Below, piece after piece: positions 18,191 to 29,860 of a stretch of DNA of 64,000 nt. Both the position numbers and the translations under genes were made by a program. The notes below the pieces were generated by a model. That model saw only the letters and a list, made by a program, of their open reading frames with translations, was not told the origin of the DNA and searched no databases. How positions within the stretch are numbered: the stretch's first letter is position 1; the number at the start of each line of letters is the position of its first letter. This DNA comes from Acidovorax sp. Leaf160 (GTDB taxonomy: Bacteria > Pseudomonadota > Gammaproteobacteria > Burkholderiales > Burkholderiaceae_C): the NCBI RefSeq assembly GCF_001424265.1, contig NZ_LMOV01000012.1, positions 349,050-413,049 of the forward strand, written 5' to 3'.

Positions 18191-18979
18191 TCAGGCGGGC
18201 CTGGAAGGGGCGCGCTTTTCCCGGGCGCGGGCGAGCGCTGCGGCTATGACGGCCTGGCGCGCTTGCTGGGGGGTAGGGGCGCCCTCCGGGCCGTCCGTCC
18301 CCTGCGTGCCCTGCGTGCCCTGCGTGCCCTGGACAGGCTGGGCAGCTGCGGTGGCGGTGGCATTGACCACCGAATCGGCGCCAGCTCCTGCGGCAGGCTG
18401 GGGCTCCGCTGGCCGGCGGTGTTCGCCAGCTCCACGCCGCCACTGGTGTGCCGCGTAGCGCCGACGGGCGTGCTCTGCCTGGGAGGGCGACCAGGCCGCC
18501 CAGCCGGTGCGGCTGCCACTGTCGTTGACCAGTTCGATGCAGTCCACCGGACAGACCGGGATGCACAGCTCGCAGCCCGTGCAATGGGCAGCGATGACGG
18601 TATGCATGCGTTTGTTGGCGCCGATGATGGCGTCGGTCGGACAGGCGTCCAGGCAGAGAGTGCAGCCGATGCACCAGGCCTCGTCGATCACGGCCACGCT
18701 GCGGGGCCCTTCCTGTCCATGCTCCGGGCTGAGCGCCAGCACCGGCTGCCCGGTCAGCGCTGCCAGGCGTGCCACGCCTTCGGCACCCCCTGGGGGGCAC
18801 TGGTTGATGCCCGCGCGGCCTGAGGCGACCGCGAGCGCGTAGGTCGCGCAGTCGGGCTCGCCGCAGCGGGTGCACTGGGTCTGGGGCAGGGCAGCGTCGA
18901 TCCGGGCCGCCAGGCGCTGCACGGCGGCGTGGGCGTCGGCGCCCGTGGCCGTGGCCGTGGCCGTGGCCGTGGGGTCCAT
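18191..18979 (-). CDS. rsxB: RnfB/RsxB-like iron-sulphur protein
   Basis: This 262-residue protein resembles the RnfB/RsxB subunit of the Rnf electron-transfer complex. It has a Fe-S domain with Cys36, 39, 44 and 61 (CTRCGEPDC...CPPGG), then two ferredoxin 4Fe-4S motifs ([12 protein letters not shown] and [12 protein letters not shown]). No N-terminal membrane anchor is present, unlike canonical RnfB, and no other rnf genes are nearby. This fits the stand-alone betaproteobacterial form. Both ends are repetitive: (Thr-Ala)n after MDP, and Gln-Gly-Thr repeats near residue 225. The start overlaps the phaZ stop by one base (TGATG). Confidence 0.88.
   Translation of the reverse strand: MDPTATATATATGADAHAAVQRLAARIDAALPQTQCTRCGEPDCATYALAVASGRAGINQCPPGGAEGVARLAALTGQPVLALSPEHGQEGPRSVAVIDEAWCIGCTLCLDACPTDAIIGANKRMHTVIAAHCTGCELCIPVCPVDCIELVNDSGSRTGWAAWSPSQAEHARRRYAAHQWRRGAGEHRRPAEPQPAAGAGADSVVNATATAAAQPVQGTQGTQGTQGTDGPEGAPTPQQARQAVIAAALARAREKRAPSRPA
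18302..18328 (-). repeat. 9-bp tandem repeat in rsxB (Gln-Gly-Thr)
   Basis: Three perfect CTGCGTGCC units, with a partial fourth, encode repeated Gln-Gly-Thr in the variable C-terminal part of the iron-sulphur protein. Changes in copy number stay in frame. Confidence 0.8.
18943..18972 (-). repeat. (CCGTGG)5 hexanucleotide repeat at the start of rsxB
   Basis: Five perfect 6-bp units encode alternating Thr-Ala directly after the MDP start of the protein. A similar Thr-Ala tract after Asp-Pro occurs near the start of the binding-protein gene at 56039-57118. Confidence 0.82.
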
Positions 18980-20376
18980 CAGGCCTTGCGGGCGCTGCGG
19001 CGCTGGCGGGTCGCCGGTGCGGCCGTGGCGGCGGGCTGCGCCGCATCTTCGGAGACGTCTGCCACCACGGCGGCGGCGCCGGTGCGCGCGGCCGCAGGCT
19101 TCGCGGCCGGGGCCGGCTGGTGCGCCAGGAAGAAGCTGCGCACCTGGGGGTAGACCAGATCGCGCCAGCGCCGGCCGCTGAAGATGCCGTAGTGGCCGGC
19201 ACCCTTGACTTCGTAGTGCAGCCGGTCGCCCTCGGCGATGCCGGTGCAGAGATCGTGTGCCGCCTGGGTCTGGCCGGAGCCGGAGATGTCGTCGAGCTCG
19301 CCCTCGACGGTCATCAGGGCGGTGCCGGTGATGTCCTGCGGCTTCACCCGCTCGACATCGCCATCGGGCGAACGCACGTCCCAGGTGCCGTGGACCAGGC
19401 TGTAGTCCTGGAAGACCGTCTTGATGGTTTCCAGGTAGTAGTCCGCGTCCATGTCGAGCACGGCGTTGTACTCGTCGTAGAACTTGCGGTGCACCTCGGC
19501 GCTGGCGTCGTCGCCCTTGACCAGGTCCTTGAAGTAGTCCCAGTGGCTCTTCGCATGGCGGTCGGGGTTCATGGCGACGAAACCCGTGTGCTGCAGGAAG
19601 CCGGGGTAGACCCGCCGGCCCGCGCCCGGGAAGTTGTCGGGCACGCGGTAGATCACATTGTTCTCAAACCACTCGAAGCTGCGCTGCGTGGCCAGGTTGT
19701 TCACGGCCGTGGGCGACTTGCGCGCGTCGATGGGGCCGCCCATCATCACCATGGACAGCGGCGTCTGCTCGCCCCGGCTGGCCATCAGCGACACCGCTGC
19801 CAGCACGGGCACCGTGGGCTGGCACACGCTCATCACATGGCAATTGCCGTGCAGCCCGTTCAGGTGGCGGATGAAATCCTGCACATAGTTGATGTAGTCG
19901 TCGAGGTGAAAGGCCCCGTCCGCCAGCGGCACCAGCCGGGCGTTCTTCCAGTCGGTGACATAGACCTTGTGCCCCTGCAGCAGCGTACGCACGGTGTCGC
20001 GCAGCAGCGTCGCGTAGTGACCGGAGAGCGGCGCGACCACCAGCACCACCGGCTGGTCCTTGGTCTTGGTGAGGGTTTCCACGTCGTCGGAGAAACGCTT
20101 GAAGCGGCGCAGCTCGCAGAAGGGCTTGTCCAGCACCACGCGCTCGTCGATGGCGACCGGCGTGCCGTCCACGTCCACCGAGCGGATGTTGAATTCCGGC
20201 TTCTCGTAATCCTTGCCCAGGCGGTAGAGCAGGTCGTAGCCGGCGGACAGACGCTGTGCGTAGACGGTCTGGCTGAAAGGGGACAGGGGGTTGTTCAGGA
20301 ACTTGGCCGCCGTCTGCGCCATCTCGGCGAACGGCTCCATCAGGGAGCGCTGGGTTTCGTAAAGGTTGTACAGCAT
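18979..20376 (-). CDS. phaZ: Intracellular polyhydroxyalkanoate depolymerase PhaZ
   Basis: This 465-residue protein of the intracellular PHB depolymerase family mobilises stored PHB. It opens with [16 protein letters not shown], typical of the family. A catalytic Cys takes the nucleophile place in [13 protein letters not shown], instead of the usual serine lipase box; [13 protein letters not shown] and [13 protein letters not shown] supply the Asp and His regions. No signal peptide is present, which fits action on native intracellular granules. The C-terminal 40 residues are Ala/Arg-rich. It probably shares an mRNA with rsxB. A TTGCAGTGCAA palindrome lies about 22 bp upstream. Confidence 0.94.
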   Translation of the reverse strand: MLYNLYETQRSLMEPFAEMAQTAAKFLNNPLSPFSQTVYAQRLSAGYDLLYRLGKDYEKPEFNIRSVDVDGTPVAIDERVVLDKPFCELRRFKRFSDDVETLTKTKDQPVVLVVAPLSGHYATLLRDTVRTLLQGHKVYVTDWKNARLVPLADGAFHLDDYINYVQDFIRHLNGLHGNCHVMSVCQPTVPVLAAVSLMASRGEQTPLSMVMMGGPIDARKSPTAVNNLATQRSFEWFENNVIYRVPDNFPGAGRRVYPGFLQHTGFVAMNPDRHAKSHWDYFKDLVKGDDASAEVHRKFYDEYNAVLDMDADYYLETIKTVFQDYSLVHGTWDVRSPDGDVERVKPQDITGTALMTVEGELDDISGSGQTQAAHDLCTGIAEGDRLHYEVKGAGHYGIFSGRRWRDLVYPQVRSFFLAHQPAPAAKPAAARTGAAAVVADVSEDAAQPAATAAPATRQRRSARKA

Positions 20377-20397
20377 GGGGTTGCCCGTTCACTTTTG

Positions 20398-20408
20398 TTG
20401 CAGTGCAA
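20398..20408. promoter_or_regulatory. Palindrome TTGCAGTGCAA upstream of phaZ (possible PhaR-type site)
   Basis: Two perfect TTGCA/TGCAA half sites flank one central base, 22 bp before the phaZ start. PHB regulators of the PhaR family bind TGC...GCA-type palindromes in several bacteria, so this is a plausible operator. No phaR gene is in the window. Confidence 0.4.
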
Positions 20409-20523
20409 TATAGCAGCAGACCCGCGACCATGTGTGACGTGAAACTACCGATGCAGAGTCGCCCGGGCGACATATCCGGCCGGCTCAAGGCCAGCGGTCA
20501 CCACGGGAACTTCAACAAAGGTT

Positions 20524-21654
20524 TCACGCGGGCGGCGTGCGGTCCTCTGTGGCTGGGGAAGGCTGCGGTGCGAGCGAGATGGACGACGGATTCGCCTGCA
20601 GCCACGCCTCGAACGCTTCGCGCGAACTGTTGCGCAGTGCCCGCCTGAACGTCACCCGGTCGCCGAGATAGAGGCAGTGCCGGATCACCGTGTACGGATT
20701 GAAGCTGCCTTCGGGGTGCAGGTCTTCATAGTGCTGTTTGTAGCGCTTGACCGTGCCGATGGTGGCCCGCAGCAGGGTGTTGAGGCGCGATCGATTCAGC
20801 TCTGGCGACCAGGCCCGCATGTCCTCCACGAACAGATCGACCTTCTGCGGCTCGAATTCCGTCCCCTTGAAGAAGTGGTTGGCGATCTTGAGGAAGGTGA
20901 ACGCGTTCAGTTCGCTGCCAGCCGACGTCGCCTTGCCTGCGCGCGGCGAGCCTGCCTCCGACGGGCCGTCGGCTTCTTCCGGCTCGTCCGGCGTGCGGCG
21001 CAGTTCTGCCTCAGTGGCGTCGCGGATCTGGCGGAACTCGCGGTCAGCCAGCTCGAACAGTGCCGACAACACGTTGATGCGCCGTTTCAGGTCGCCCGGA
21101 ATCGATTTCTTGTACTTGATCTGGTGATCCAGCACGCTCCAGGAGTCCTGGATGATGGTGCGCACCTGCAACTCAAAGGTCTGGTGGGCATAGGCGGCGA
21201 GTTCAGGCAGCGCGGCCTGTGCAGCGTTCAGGCGCAGATCGAGATGCAGGCCCTTGTAGCCAAACGAGGCCTCGGTGCTCTCCACGGCCGTGACCTTGTC
21301 GGTCACGTCGATCACGTCGAAGTGCGACCTCACGATTTGTGCCACCTTCTCCAGTTCGTCCTCGTACAGGCACACCACCCGCACGCCGACGATGTCGGTC
21401 AGGTAATGCTGGATCTCGAAAGGCTCGTTGCTTTCCTCCAGCGCCGCGCGGTACTTGCGCGAGAACTTGCGGATGCATTCATCCCGGTCCTTCACCCGGC
21501 CCTCGACTTTCGAGATGTCGATGCTCTGGTCCTTCGACAGGATCGACTGCAGCAGCGCCACATAGAACGCGCAGGCGTGCTCCAGAACCGGTCGCTCGCG
21601 GGCGTAGTACTGGTGAAAAGCGGCTTCTTCGCGGGTCAGGTGGGGCAATGACAT
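20524..21654 (-). CDS. RelA/SpoT-domain protein, probable (p)ppGpp synthetase
   Basis: This 376-residue protein carries a RelA/SpoT nucleotidyltransferase domain (about residues 45-190): KVEGRVKDRDECIRKF, the metal-binding DIVGVRVVCLYEDEL, ASFGYKGLHLDLRL, and FELQVRTIIQDSWSVLDHQIKYK. It has no HD hydrolase, TGS or ACT domain, so it resembles a small alarmone synthetase with an extra 180-residue C-terminal part of unknown role. The usual E-x-Q-[IV]-R-T...EH pattern is FELQVRT...DH here. The start MSLPHLTREEAAF is preferred over an upstream 29-codon extension. It is divergent from the GGDEF/EAL gene. Confidence 0.85.
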   Translation of the reverse strand: MSLPHLTREEAAFHQYYARERPVLEHACAFYVALLQSILSKDQSIDISKVEGRVKDRDECIRKFSRKYRAALEESNEPFEIQHYLTDIVGVRVVCLYEDELEKVAQIVRSHFDVIDVTDKVTAVESTEASFGYKGLHLDLRLNAAQAALPELAAYAHQTFELQVRTIIQDSWSVLDHQIKYKKSIPGDLKRRINVLSALFELADREFRQIRDATEAELRRTPDEPEEADGPSEAGSPRAGKATSAGSELNAFTFLKIANHFFKGTEFEPQKVDLFVEDMRAWSPELNRSRLNTLLRATIGTVKRYKQHYEDLHPEGSFNPYTVIRHCLYLGDRVTFRRALRNSSREAFEAWLQANPSSISLAPQPSPATEDRTPPA

Positions 21655-21821
21655 GGGAACGCTGAGGGACGACAGAGCTGGCCAGCCTGACGGCCGGCAC
21701 CCGGGGAATATTAGATCAAGCGTAGACCCCCTTTGCGGCAAGGCGGTAGGCGCCAGCCCGCGCCGCTGTAGGAGGCGGACTTCAAACCCCGTGTTACAAG
21801 CCGTGCGAGGCTAGGGCCTCC

Positions 21822-24698
21822 ATGAATTTAGTCCCAAGTTGGCATGGCCGCTCCCTTCAGGCAGGGCGCTGGCACGCACGCCTGTTCATCGCCCCGGTGC
21901 TGGTCGTGGTACTGCTCGGCTTCAACTACGTCTACTGGCGGCAGGAGCAGCGTGCTCTGGACATCCGCCGCACGCAGTCGTTCGAGCGGGCGGTCGACCG
22001 CACCCTGACGACCTTGTCCGACCGCATGGACGCCTACGAAATGGTGCTGCGCGGCGTGAAAGGCTTTTTCGACGCGTCCGACCGCATCAGCCATGCTGAA
22101 TTCCGCGCCTACGTTGATGCACTGCAGTTGCGCTACACGCGGCCGGGCCTGCAGGGGTTGGCACTGCTGGAGAGGGTGAACCCTGCGGAGGCCGCAGACA
22201 CTCTGGCTGCGTCCGCATCGTCCTGGGCAACGAACATCGGGAGCAAAGCGCCCCTGTCGCCCCCGCCTGGCGAGGACATCGCGCTGACCATCGATACGCA
22301 TGCACCGGTGACCCACCACCAGCCGCTCACTGCCGGCAATCTGGAACTGTTGGCACTGGAAGCCGCGACCCGGCCGGCCACGCGTGAAGCCATGCTGCGC
22401 GCTCGGGACACCGGGCAGCTGGCGCTGACGGGCCCGATCCCCGACCCCGCCGATGGGGGTGCGAGTCTTGCGATGTACCTGCCGCTGTATCAACCCGGCA
22501 GCGATGCAGACCCGAGCAGCGTGGCGGACCGGCGCGCGCAGATCCACGGCTGGGTGGCGGCGCCTTTCCGCGCGGCCGACATCGTGGGCGGACTGAAGGA
22601 CCAGTTGGACCCTGACGTGGCGATCGCCATCCTGGATGGCCCCTCCCTGGTAGGCGGCTCCCTGGTATATCGGAGCGAGGCCGCATCCGACAGCGGGTTG
22701 CCGTCACGTGCCCCGCTCTCCACCGCCATCCGCTCGATGAACGTGGGCGGCCGGCGCTGGACGGTCGAGCTGAATTCGCTTCCGGCTTTCGACCGGCGCT
22801 TCGACCGCGGAAACCACCACAACATCGCCATGCTCGGCGTGCTGCTCAGCCTGCTGGCCGGGTGGTTCGTCAGCCGGCAGTCCAGTTCGCACGAGCAGGC
22901 GCTGACACTGGCCCGCAGCATGACGGGCGAGTTGCGCGCCACCCGGGACGCGCTGGAGAGCACGCTCAATGCGGTGCCCGACGTGCTGATCGAATTCGGG
23001 CTGGACGGGCGCATCCACCACTACCGCTCTTCGCGGGAAGACCTGCCCGCCCTGCCGGCGCAGCAATTCATCGGCAAGGCGGTGGGCGACGTGCTGCCGG
23101 CGGCGGCGGCCGCCGCATGCCTTGCGGCGCTGCAGGAGGCACATGCGCGCGGCTACTCTTCGGGGCAGCAGTACGCGCTGGAATCGGCAGGCGGCACCCG
23201 TTGGTTCGAGCTGTCGGTGGCACGCAAGACCCAGGGCGCACCCGCGCCGGGCCCGCGCCGCGCCGTGGACGCGCCCTTCGCTGGTGAACCCCGTTTCATT
23301 GCGCTGTCTCGCGACGTCACGCGCCGGCATGAAACCGAGGCCGCCATGCACCGGCTCGCGTACTACGACGCGCTGACCGGCCTGCCCAACCGCCGCATGC
23401 TGCTGGAGGCACTGCGGCAAGCCATCGCGGCCGGTGTGCCAGCGGCTGGCAGCCCGGCGCAAGATACCGCGCCGGGTGCCGCGCTGGGTGCCATGGCTGC
23501 CGCCATCGGTGGACTGTTCTACATCGATCTCGACAATTTCAAGCAGATCAACGATGCCCGTGGCCACACCGTCGGCGACAGCTTGCTGGTGCAGGTGGGC
23601 GCGCGCCTGACCGCGCTGGCCGGTGCCGGTGAACTGGTGGCGCGCCTGGGCGGCGACGAATTCGTGGTGATGGCGCCACGGCTCGGAGCCAACGAGGCGC
23701 AGGCCCGCGAGGCGGCGCAGACCCTCTCCGTGCGGCTGCGCGACCGGCTGGACCAGCCGTACACACTCGGCGAAACGCTCTACGGTAGCACCGGCAGCAT
23801 CGGCGTCACCCTGTTTCCGCGCAGCGGCGAAGGCGCTGAAGACCTGCTGCGCGAAGCCGACACGGCGATGTACCAGGCCAAGCGGCTGGGCCACAACCGC
23901 GTGTGTTTCTTCGAGCCTGCCATGCATGCCGAGGCCCAGGAGCGGCTGGCGCTGGAGCAGGACCTGAAGCAGGCGGTGGCTGACGATGCGTTGGAGGTCT
24001 TCGTCCAGCCGCAGGTCGATGGCGCAGGGCGGTTGATGGGCGGTGAACTGCTGCTGCGGTGGAGGCATCCCCAGCACGGCATGGTGTCACCGGCCCGCTT
24101 CATTCCCGTGGCGGAGGAATCGGGCCTGATCCTGCGGATGGGTGAGCGTGTGATTCGCCAAGCTTGCGCGTCCCTGGCGGCGCTGAACGCCCGGGGCCAC
24201 GCGCTGTCGATATCGGTCAATGTCAGCCAGCGGCAGTTCCGGCAGGACGATTTCGTCGCCAGCGTGCACCAGGCCCTGCAGGCCAGCGGTGCCCCCGCGT
24301 CGCAGTTGATCCTGGAGGTGACCGAAAGCCTCCTGGTGGAGAACTGGGAAGACGCCGTTCAGCGCATGACCGAGTTGGGCCAGCTGGGCGTGCGCTTTTC
24401 CATCGATGACTTCGGCACGGGATATTCCAGCCTGGCGTATCTCAAAAAGCTGCCGCTCTACGAGCTGAAGATCGACAAAAGCTTCGTGCAGGATGCGCCC
24501 ACTGACCCAAGCGATGCCGCCATCGTGCAGGCCATCCTGTCCATGGCGCGCCATCTGCATCTGCGGGTGGTGGCGGAAGGGGTGGAGACTGCGGCGCAGG
24601 CGGACTTTCTGCGCGCCCACGGGTGTGGCGGACTGCAGGGCTACCTTTTCGGCCGCCCCGAACCCCTCTCGGAGTGGATGCTCAGGCTGCAGGCGTGA
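21822..24698 (+). CDS. CHASE-PAS-GGDEF-EAL cyclic-di-GMP signalling protein
   Basis: This 958-residue membrane protein makes and/or degrades c-di-GMP. It has a first membrane segment (about 20-40), a periplasmic CHASE domain (about 70-270; RGVKGFFDASDRISHAEF), a second segment (about 333-352), a PAS-like domain (about 375-500), a GGDEF domain with an intact GGDEF near residue 610, and an EAL domain (about 712-955). The EAL signature reads ELL, but the glutamate and other active-site residues remain (NVSQRQF, ILEVTES, DDFGTGYS, LKIDKSF, VVAEGVET). No RxxD inhibitory site precedes GGDEF. Both activities are possible. It overlaps dusA tail to tail by 17 nt. Confidence 0.93.
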   Translation: MNLVPSWHGRSLQAGRWHARLFIAPVLVVVLLGFNYVYWRQEQRALDIRRTQSFERAVDRTLTTLSDRMDAYEMVLRGVKGFFDASDRISHAEFRAYVDALQLRYTRPGLQGLALLERVNPAEAADTLAASASSWATNIGSKAPLSPPPGEDIALTIDTHAPVTHHQPLTAGNLELLALEAATRPATREAMLRARDTGQLALTGPIPDPADGGASLAMYLPLYQPGSDADPSSVADRRAQIHGWVAAPFRAADIVGGLKDQLDPDVAIAILDGPSLVGGSLVYRSEAASDSGLPSRAPLSTAIRSMNVGGRRWTVELNSLPAFDRRFDRGNHHNIAMLGVLLSLLAGWFVSRQSSSHEQALTLARSMTGELRATRDALESTLNAVPDVLIEFGLDGRIHHYRSSREDLPALPAQQFIGKAVGDVLPAAAAAACLAALQEAHARGYSSGQQYALESAGGTRWFELSVARKTQGAPAPGPRRAVDAPFAGEPRFIALSRDVTRRHETEAAMHRLAYYDALTGLPNRRMLLEALRQAIAAGVPAAGSPAQDTAPGAALGAMAAAIGGLFYIDLDNFKQINDARGHTVGDSLLVQVGARLTALAGAGELVARLGGDEFVVMAPRLGANEAQAREAAQTLSVRLRDRLDQPYTLGETLYGSTGSIGVTLFPRSGEGAEDLLREADTAMYQAKRLGHNRVCFFEPAMHAEAQERLALEQDLKQAVADDALEVFVQPQVDGAGRLMGGELLLRWRHPQHGMVSPARFIPVAEESGLILRMGERVIRQACASLAALNARGHALSISVNVSQRQFRQDDFVASVHQALQASGAPASQLILEVTESLLVENWEDAVQRMTELGQLGVRFSIDDFGTGYSSLAYLKKLPLYELKIDKSFVQDAPTDPSDAAIVQAILSMARHLHLRVVAEGVETAAQADFLRAHGCGGLQGYLFGRPEPLSEWMLRLQA

Positions 24699-25761
24699 GC
24701 GCTGCTGGGTCTTCCACCCTCACCGCCCCTTGGCGCGGCATCGGCCCCAGCGCCGCGGCGGCCAGGGCAGCCACCTCGCGCGCGGGCAGGGCCTTCAAGC
24801 GGTGATCGCTCCACAGCTGGCGCCAGCGGCGTGCGCCGGGCAGGCCGTGGCGCAGTCCCAGCATGTGCCTGGCGATGGCGTACCAGTGGGTGCCGTGTTG
24901 CGCCGCCTCCCGTTCCATGTAGTCCACCATGCGCGCTTCCACGTCGTCGCGGCGGAGGTCCGGCGCCGTCGTGTCGCCATGAAACGCTGCGTCCCAGCCC
25001 GCCAGCCACCAGGGGTTGTGATAGGCCTCGCGGCCCACCATCACGCCGTCGAGCACCGCCAGTTGCTCCAGCACCGCATCGTCGGTGGTGAAACCGCCGT
25101 TGATGGCGATGGTCAGGTGCGGGAAATCGGCCTTCAACTGCGCTACCACGCCATAGCGCAGCGGCGGAATCTCGCGGTTCTCCTTGGGGCTCAGGCCCTT
25201 CAGCCAGGCGTTGCGGGCATGGACGATGAACACCCGGCAACCCGCCTCGGCCACCGTGCCGATGAAGTCGCGCACGAAGCCGTAGTCCTCGCCTTTGTCG
25301 ATGCCAATGCGGTGCTTGACTGTGACAGGCACGCCGACCACATCGACCATCGCCTTGACGCCATCGGCCACCAGTTGCGGCTCATTCATCAGGCAGGCGC
25401 CGAAAGCGCCGCGCTGCACCCGCTCGCTGGGACATCCGCAGTTCAGGTTGATCTCGTCGTAGCCCCATTGCTCGCCCAGCCGCGCAGCCTGGGCCAGCTC
25501 GGCAGGCTCGCTGCCTCCCAGTTGCAGGGCGACGGGGTGCTCCTCGGCATTGAAGCGCAGATGCCGCTCCACGTCGCCATGGATCAAGGCGCCCGTCGTG
25601 ACCATCTCGGTGTAGAGCAGGGTGTGGCGGGTGAGCAGGCGATGGAGGTACCGGCAGTGCCGGTCGGTCCAGTCCATCATGGGCGCCACGGACATGCGCC
25701 AGGGGTTGCGGGTTGCTTGGGGGGCTTGAGGGTCAAGCGGTTGCGCGATGGTGGGCGCCAT
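24682..25761 (-). CDS. dusA: tRNA-dihydrouridine(20/20a) synthase DusA
   Basis: This 359-residue FMN enzyme reduces uridine 20/20a in the tRNA D-loop with NADPH. It has MSVAPMMDWTDRHCRYLHRL at the N-terminus, the catalytic Cys in NLNCGCPSERVQRGAFGACLM, the tRNA/flavin residues in VKHRIGID and IVHARNAWLKGLSPKENRE, and INGGFTT. The wording is DusA rather than DusB or DusC. The ATG at 25761 is chosen; the frame extends 65 codons further, but that part is arginine-rich without similarity to the family. Confidence 0.95.
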   Translation of the reverse strand: MAPTIAQPLDPQAPQATRNPWRMSVAPMMDWTDRHCRYLHRLLTRHTLLYTEMVTTGALIHGDVERHLRFNAEEHPVALQLGGSEPAELAQAARLGEQWGYDEINLNCGCPSERVQRGAFGACLMNEPQLVADGVKAMVDVVGVPVTVKHRIGIDKGEDYGFVRDFIGTVAEAGCRVFIVHARNAWLKGLSPKENREIPPLRYGVVAQLKADFPHLTIAINGGFTTDDAVLEQLAVLDGVMVGREAYHNPWWLAGWDAAFHGDTTAPDLRRDDVEARMVDYMEREAAQHGTHWYAIARHMLGLRHGLPGARRWRQLWSDHRLKALPAREVAALAAAALGPMPRQGAVRVEDPAALTPAA

Positions 25762-26135
25762 ATCGGTTCGTCCTGTGGGTTTCTGGCCGCACCCGGTCGG
25801 CTGGAATCGTCCTGCGACTGGGCTGCGCGCTCGCGATGTCAGTCGCCGCGCGCCGCGCGCAGGGTGCGGTGGGCCGCCCCATCGAATCCGTGGCAAGACG
25901 GAGTGACGCATGGCGTCACGCGAATCGAGCAGGCGGAAGCATTTGCCGACCCTCACAGAGAAGGTGGGCCTGGGGGCGCGCAGTGGGGATTATCTCAGCG
26001 CCCGCAAGCACCTGGTAGCGCAAGGGTGCAGCGGTACAAGGGGCCTGCCCTTATTAGCCCCGAGGTGACACTCGTCGAGCCGGCCTGCCAGGCGGTGCGG
26101 CCCCCGTTCGACTTGACGCACGCAAGCTCGCGCGC
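25762..26135. other. 374-bp region upstream of dusA
   Basis: No convincing gene lies here. It includes the leader of dusA and the region downstream of the small proline-rich ORF. Short frames on both strands are arginine-rich shadows. No tRNA or clear terminator was seen. Confidence 0.5.
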
Positions 26136-26348
26136 TTATGGCTTGGGGTCTTCTCCGAGTACGTCGAGCACGGGCTTGTCCGACCACTCCTGCGCTGTGT
26201 CCAGCGTGGGCGCGGGCATGGCCTTGCCTGACGGCTGCCGATCTTGGCCGGGCTGCTCGTCGGTGCCGACGGGCACGGCGGAAGGCGGGCGCGGCAAGCC
26301 TTCCGGCACGGGTTGCACAACGGGGTGGTCTTGGGGATCGCTGGACAT
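26136..26348 (-). CDS. Small proline-rich hypothetical protein
   Basis: This 70-residue protein has no recognised function. It is hydrophilic, acidic and proline-rich (PEGLPRPPSAVPVGTDEQPG), probably disordered, without cysteines or membrane segment. The start follows a strong AGAGGAG site, which is the main reason to call it real. It is transcribed in the same direction as dusA, downstream of the GntR-family regulator, but about 240 bp separates it from the latter. Confidence 0.6.
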   Translation of the reverse strand: MSSDPQDHPVVQPVPEGLPRPPSAVPVGTDEQPGQDRQPSGKAMPAPTLDTAQEWSDKPVLDVLGEDPKP

Positions 26349-26588
26349 GGAGAACTCCTCTGATCGGGTGGACGGGTGGATGGACCACCATCAGACCGCA
26401 TCGGACAAGCCGGCAAGGTGAGTTTCCAAGCGGGGCGAGCGTAGGCGAACCGCTTCGTTGCCGCACCTGACGCGCTCCGTGCGGCTTGGAGGGGGGGCGT
26501 GGTGCGTTGCACCGGTAAGGAGCGCCCAGCCGCCTGCCGCAGGCTCTTCAAAAAGCGGTGCGGGAGTCTCTTCAGCGTGGTGAGCGCG

Positions 26589-27224
26589 TCACGCAGCGGC
26601 TTCCAGCCCCTGCTCGAAATGGGCTCGCGTGGCTTGAACCGCCGCCTGGGGGTCGCGTGCGCGCAGCGCTTCCAGGATCAGTGCGTGCTCCTGCAGCGAA
26701 TCCGCGATGCGCCCGTGCTTCAGCAAAGAGTTGTGGCGGTTGAGCTTCATGACCTTGCGCAGGTCGGCCACCATCTGGTTGCGCCAGCGGTTGTCCGCCA
26801 CCTCCAGCAGGCGCATGTGAAAGCGTTCGTTGATGGCAAAAAACCGGTCCCGGTCGGCGACTGCAGCGGACAGGTCCGCATGCAAGGCCTGCAATTCCAG
26901 CAGCTGTGCGTCCGTCGCGCGGCTGGCGACCACGCCCGCTGCGTCGCTCTCCAGGAGGGCGAGCAGGTGATACACGTCACGCAGATCCTTGTCCGACACT
27001 TCCGTCACATAGGCGCCACGGCGCAGCTTCATCGTGACCAGGCCTTCCGCCGCCAGCACCTTGAGGGCTTCGCGCAGGGGCGTCCGGCTGATGCCGAACT
27101 CCTCGGCGATCTTCAATTCGTCGATCCAGCTGCCGGGCTCCAGCTCGCGGCGGAAGATCCGCTGGCGCAATGCTTCCGCCACCTCTTCATAGAGGGCGCG
27201 AGGCGACAGGGTGAGCGCGGACAT
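26589..27224 (-). CDS. GntR-family (FCD/FadR subfamily) transcriptional regulator
   Basis: This 211-residue DNA-binding regulator has an N-terminal winged helix (residues about 8-75; IAEEFGISRTPLREALKVLAAEGL) and a helical FCD ligand domain (about 85-205) with conserved His/Asp residues (LESDAAG, NERFHMRLL, EHALILEAL). FCD proteins usually sense organic acids. It is divergent from methylmalonyl-CoA mutase, about 115 bp away, so control of propionate catabolism is likely, with a propionate-derived effector. An AT-rich palindrome lies in the intergenic space. Confidence 0.92.
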   Translation of the reverse strand: MSALTLSPRALYEEVAEALRQRIFRRELEPGSWIDELKIAEEFGISRTPLREALKVLAAEGLVTMKLRRGAYVTEVSDKDLRDVYHLLALLESDAAGVVASRATDAQLLELQALHADLSAAVADRDRFFAINERFHMRLLEVADNRWRNQMVADLRKVMKLNRHNSLLKHGRIADSLQEHALILEALRARDPQAAVQATRAHFEQGLEAAA

Positions 27225-27239
27225 GCGCGGAATGTACTG

Positions 27240-27265
27240 GAAAAAAACTATAAATTAATAATTAC
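27240..27265. promoter_or_regulatory. AT-rich palindromic promoter/operator between the GntR gene and scpA
   Basis: This stretch is almost all A/T in GC-rich surroundings. AATTA-A-TAATT (27253-27263) is a perfect 5-bp inverted repeat, next to a TATAAATTA element. It probably holds promoter and operator for the divergent regulator and mutase genes. Confidence 0.45.
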
Positions 27266-27340
27266 GGAGGCGTAGAATGCAGCGAAGATTGACGTGGACG
27301 TCAACACCGCACGGCACCGCAACCAGACCCTCGCAGAGAC

Positions 27341-29509
<2,169 letters not shown>

Positions 29510-29513
29510 TACA

Positions 29514-29528
29514 GTAATACGGTATTAC
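29514..29528. promoter_or_regulatory. Perfect palindrome GTAATAC-G-GTATTAC before the toxin-antitoxin genes
   Basis: Two 7-bp arms separated by one base lie between the scpA stop and the ribbon-helix-helix antitoxin start, with a further ATAC half site just upstream. This is the expected place and shape for an autoregulatory RHH antitoxin operator. Confidence 0.65.
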
Positions 29529-29539
29529 AGGAGTCAGCC

Positions 29540-29860
29540 ATGGCCGTATCCGTTCGTATGGACCCGTTGACGGAAAAGGAGCTGGAGCTTGCCGCCCGCC
29601 GTCAGGGAATCACCAAGTCGCAATTCATCATCAACGCAGTGGAGCGGGCGTTGGGTCGCAAGGACCCAGCAGCGCTGTTCCACAAGGTGATGGACGACTC
29701 TGCGCGCTATCGCGTGGAGGACGAGCTTCCCGATGAAGCGCTTTCTCCCATCAAGGCCGCCTTGCGCCAGACCCTTCGCGCACGCCATACGCAGGAGCAG
29801 GATGACTACGCCGCTTACCTGAGCGAGCGCCAATCCCAGGTCCCTGGAGGCGCGGATTGA
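29540..29860 (+). CDS. Ribbon-helix-helix antitoxin (CopG/VapB-like)
   Basis: This 106-residue protein begins with a typical CopG/RHH DNA-binding motif (MAVSVRMDPLTEKELELAAR, then ITKSQFIINAVERAL). A C-terminal acidic helical tail is the likely toxin-binding part. It overlaps the PIN-domain gene by 4 nt (TTGA), the standard arrangement of vapBC-type pairs. A perfect palindrome 12 bp upstream is its probable operator. A good ribosome site (CAGGAG) precedes the ATG. Confidence 0.85.
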   Translation: MAVSVRMDPLTEKELELAARRQGITKSQFIINAVERALGRKDPAALFHKVMDDSARYRVEDELPDEALSPIKAALRQTLRARHTQEQDDYAAYLSERQSQVPGGAD

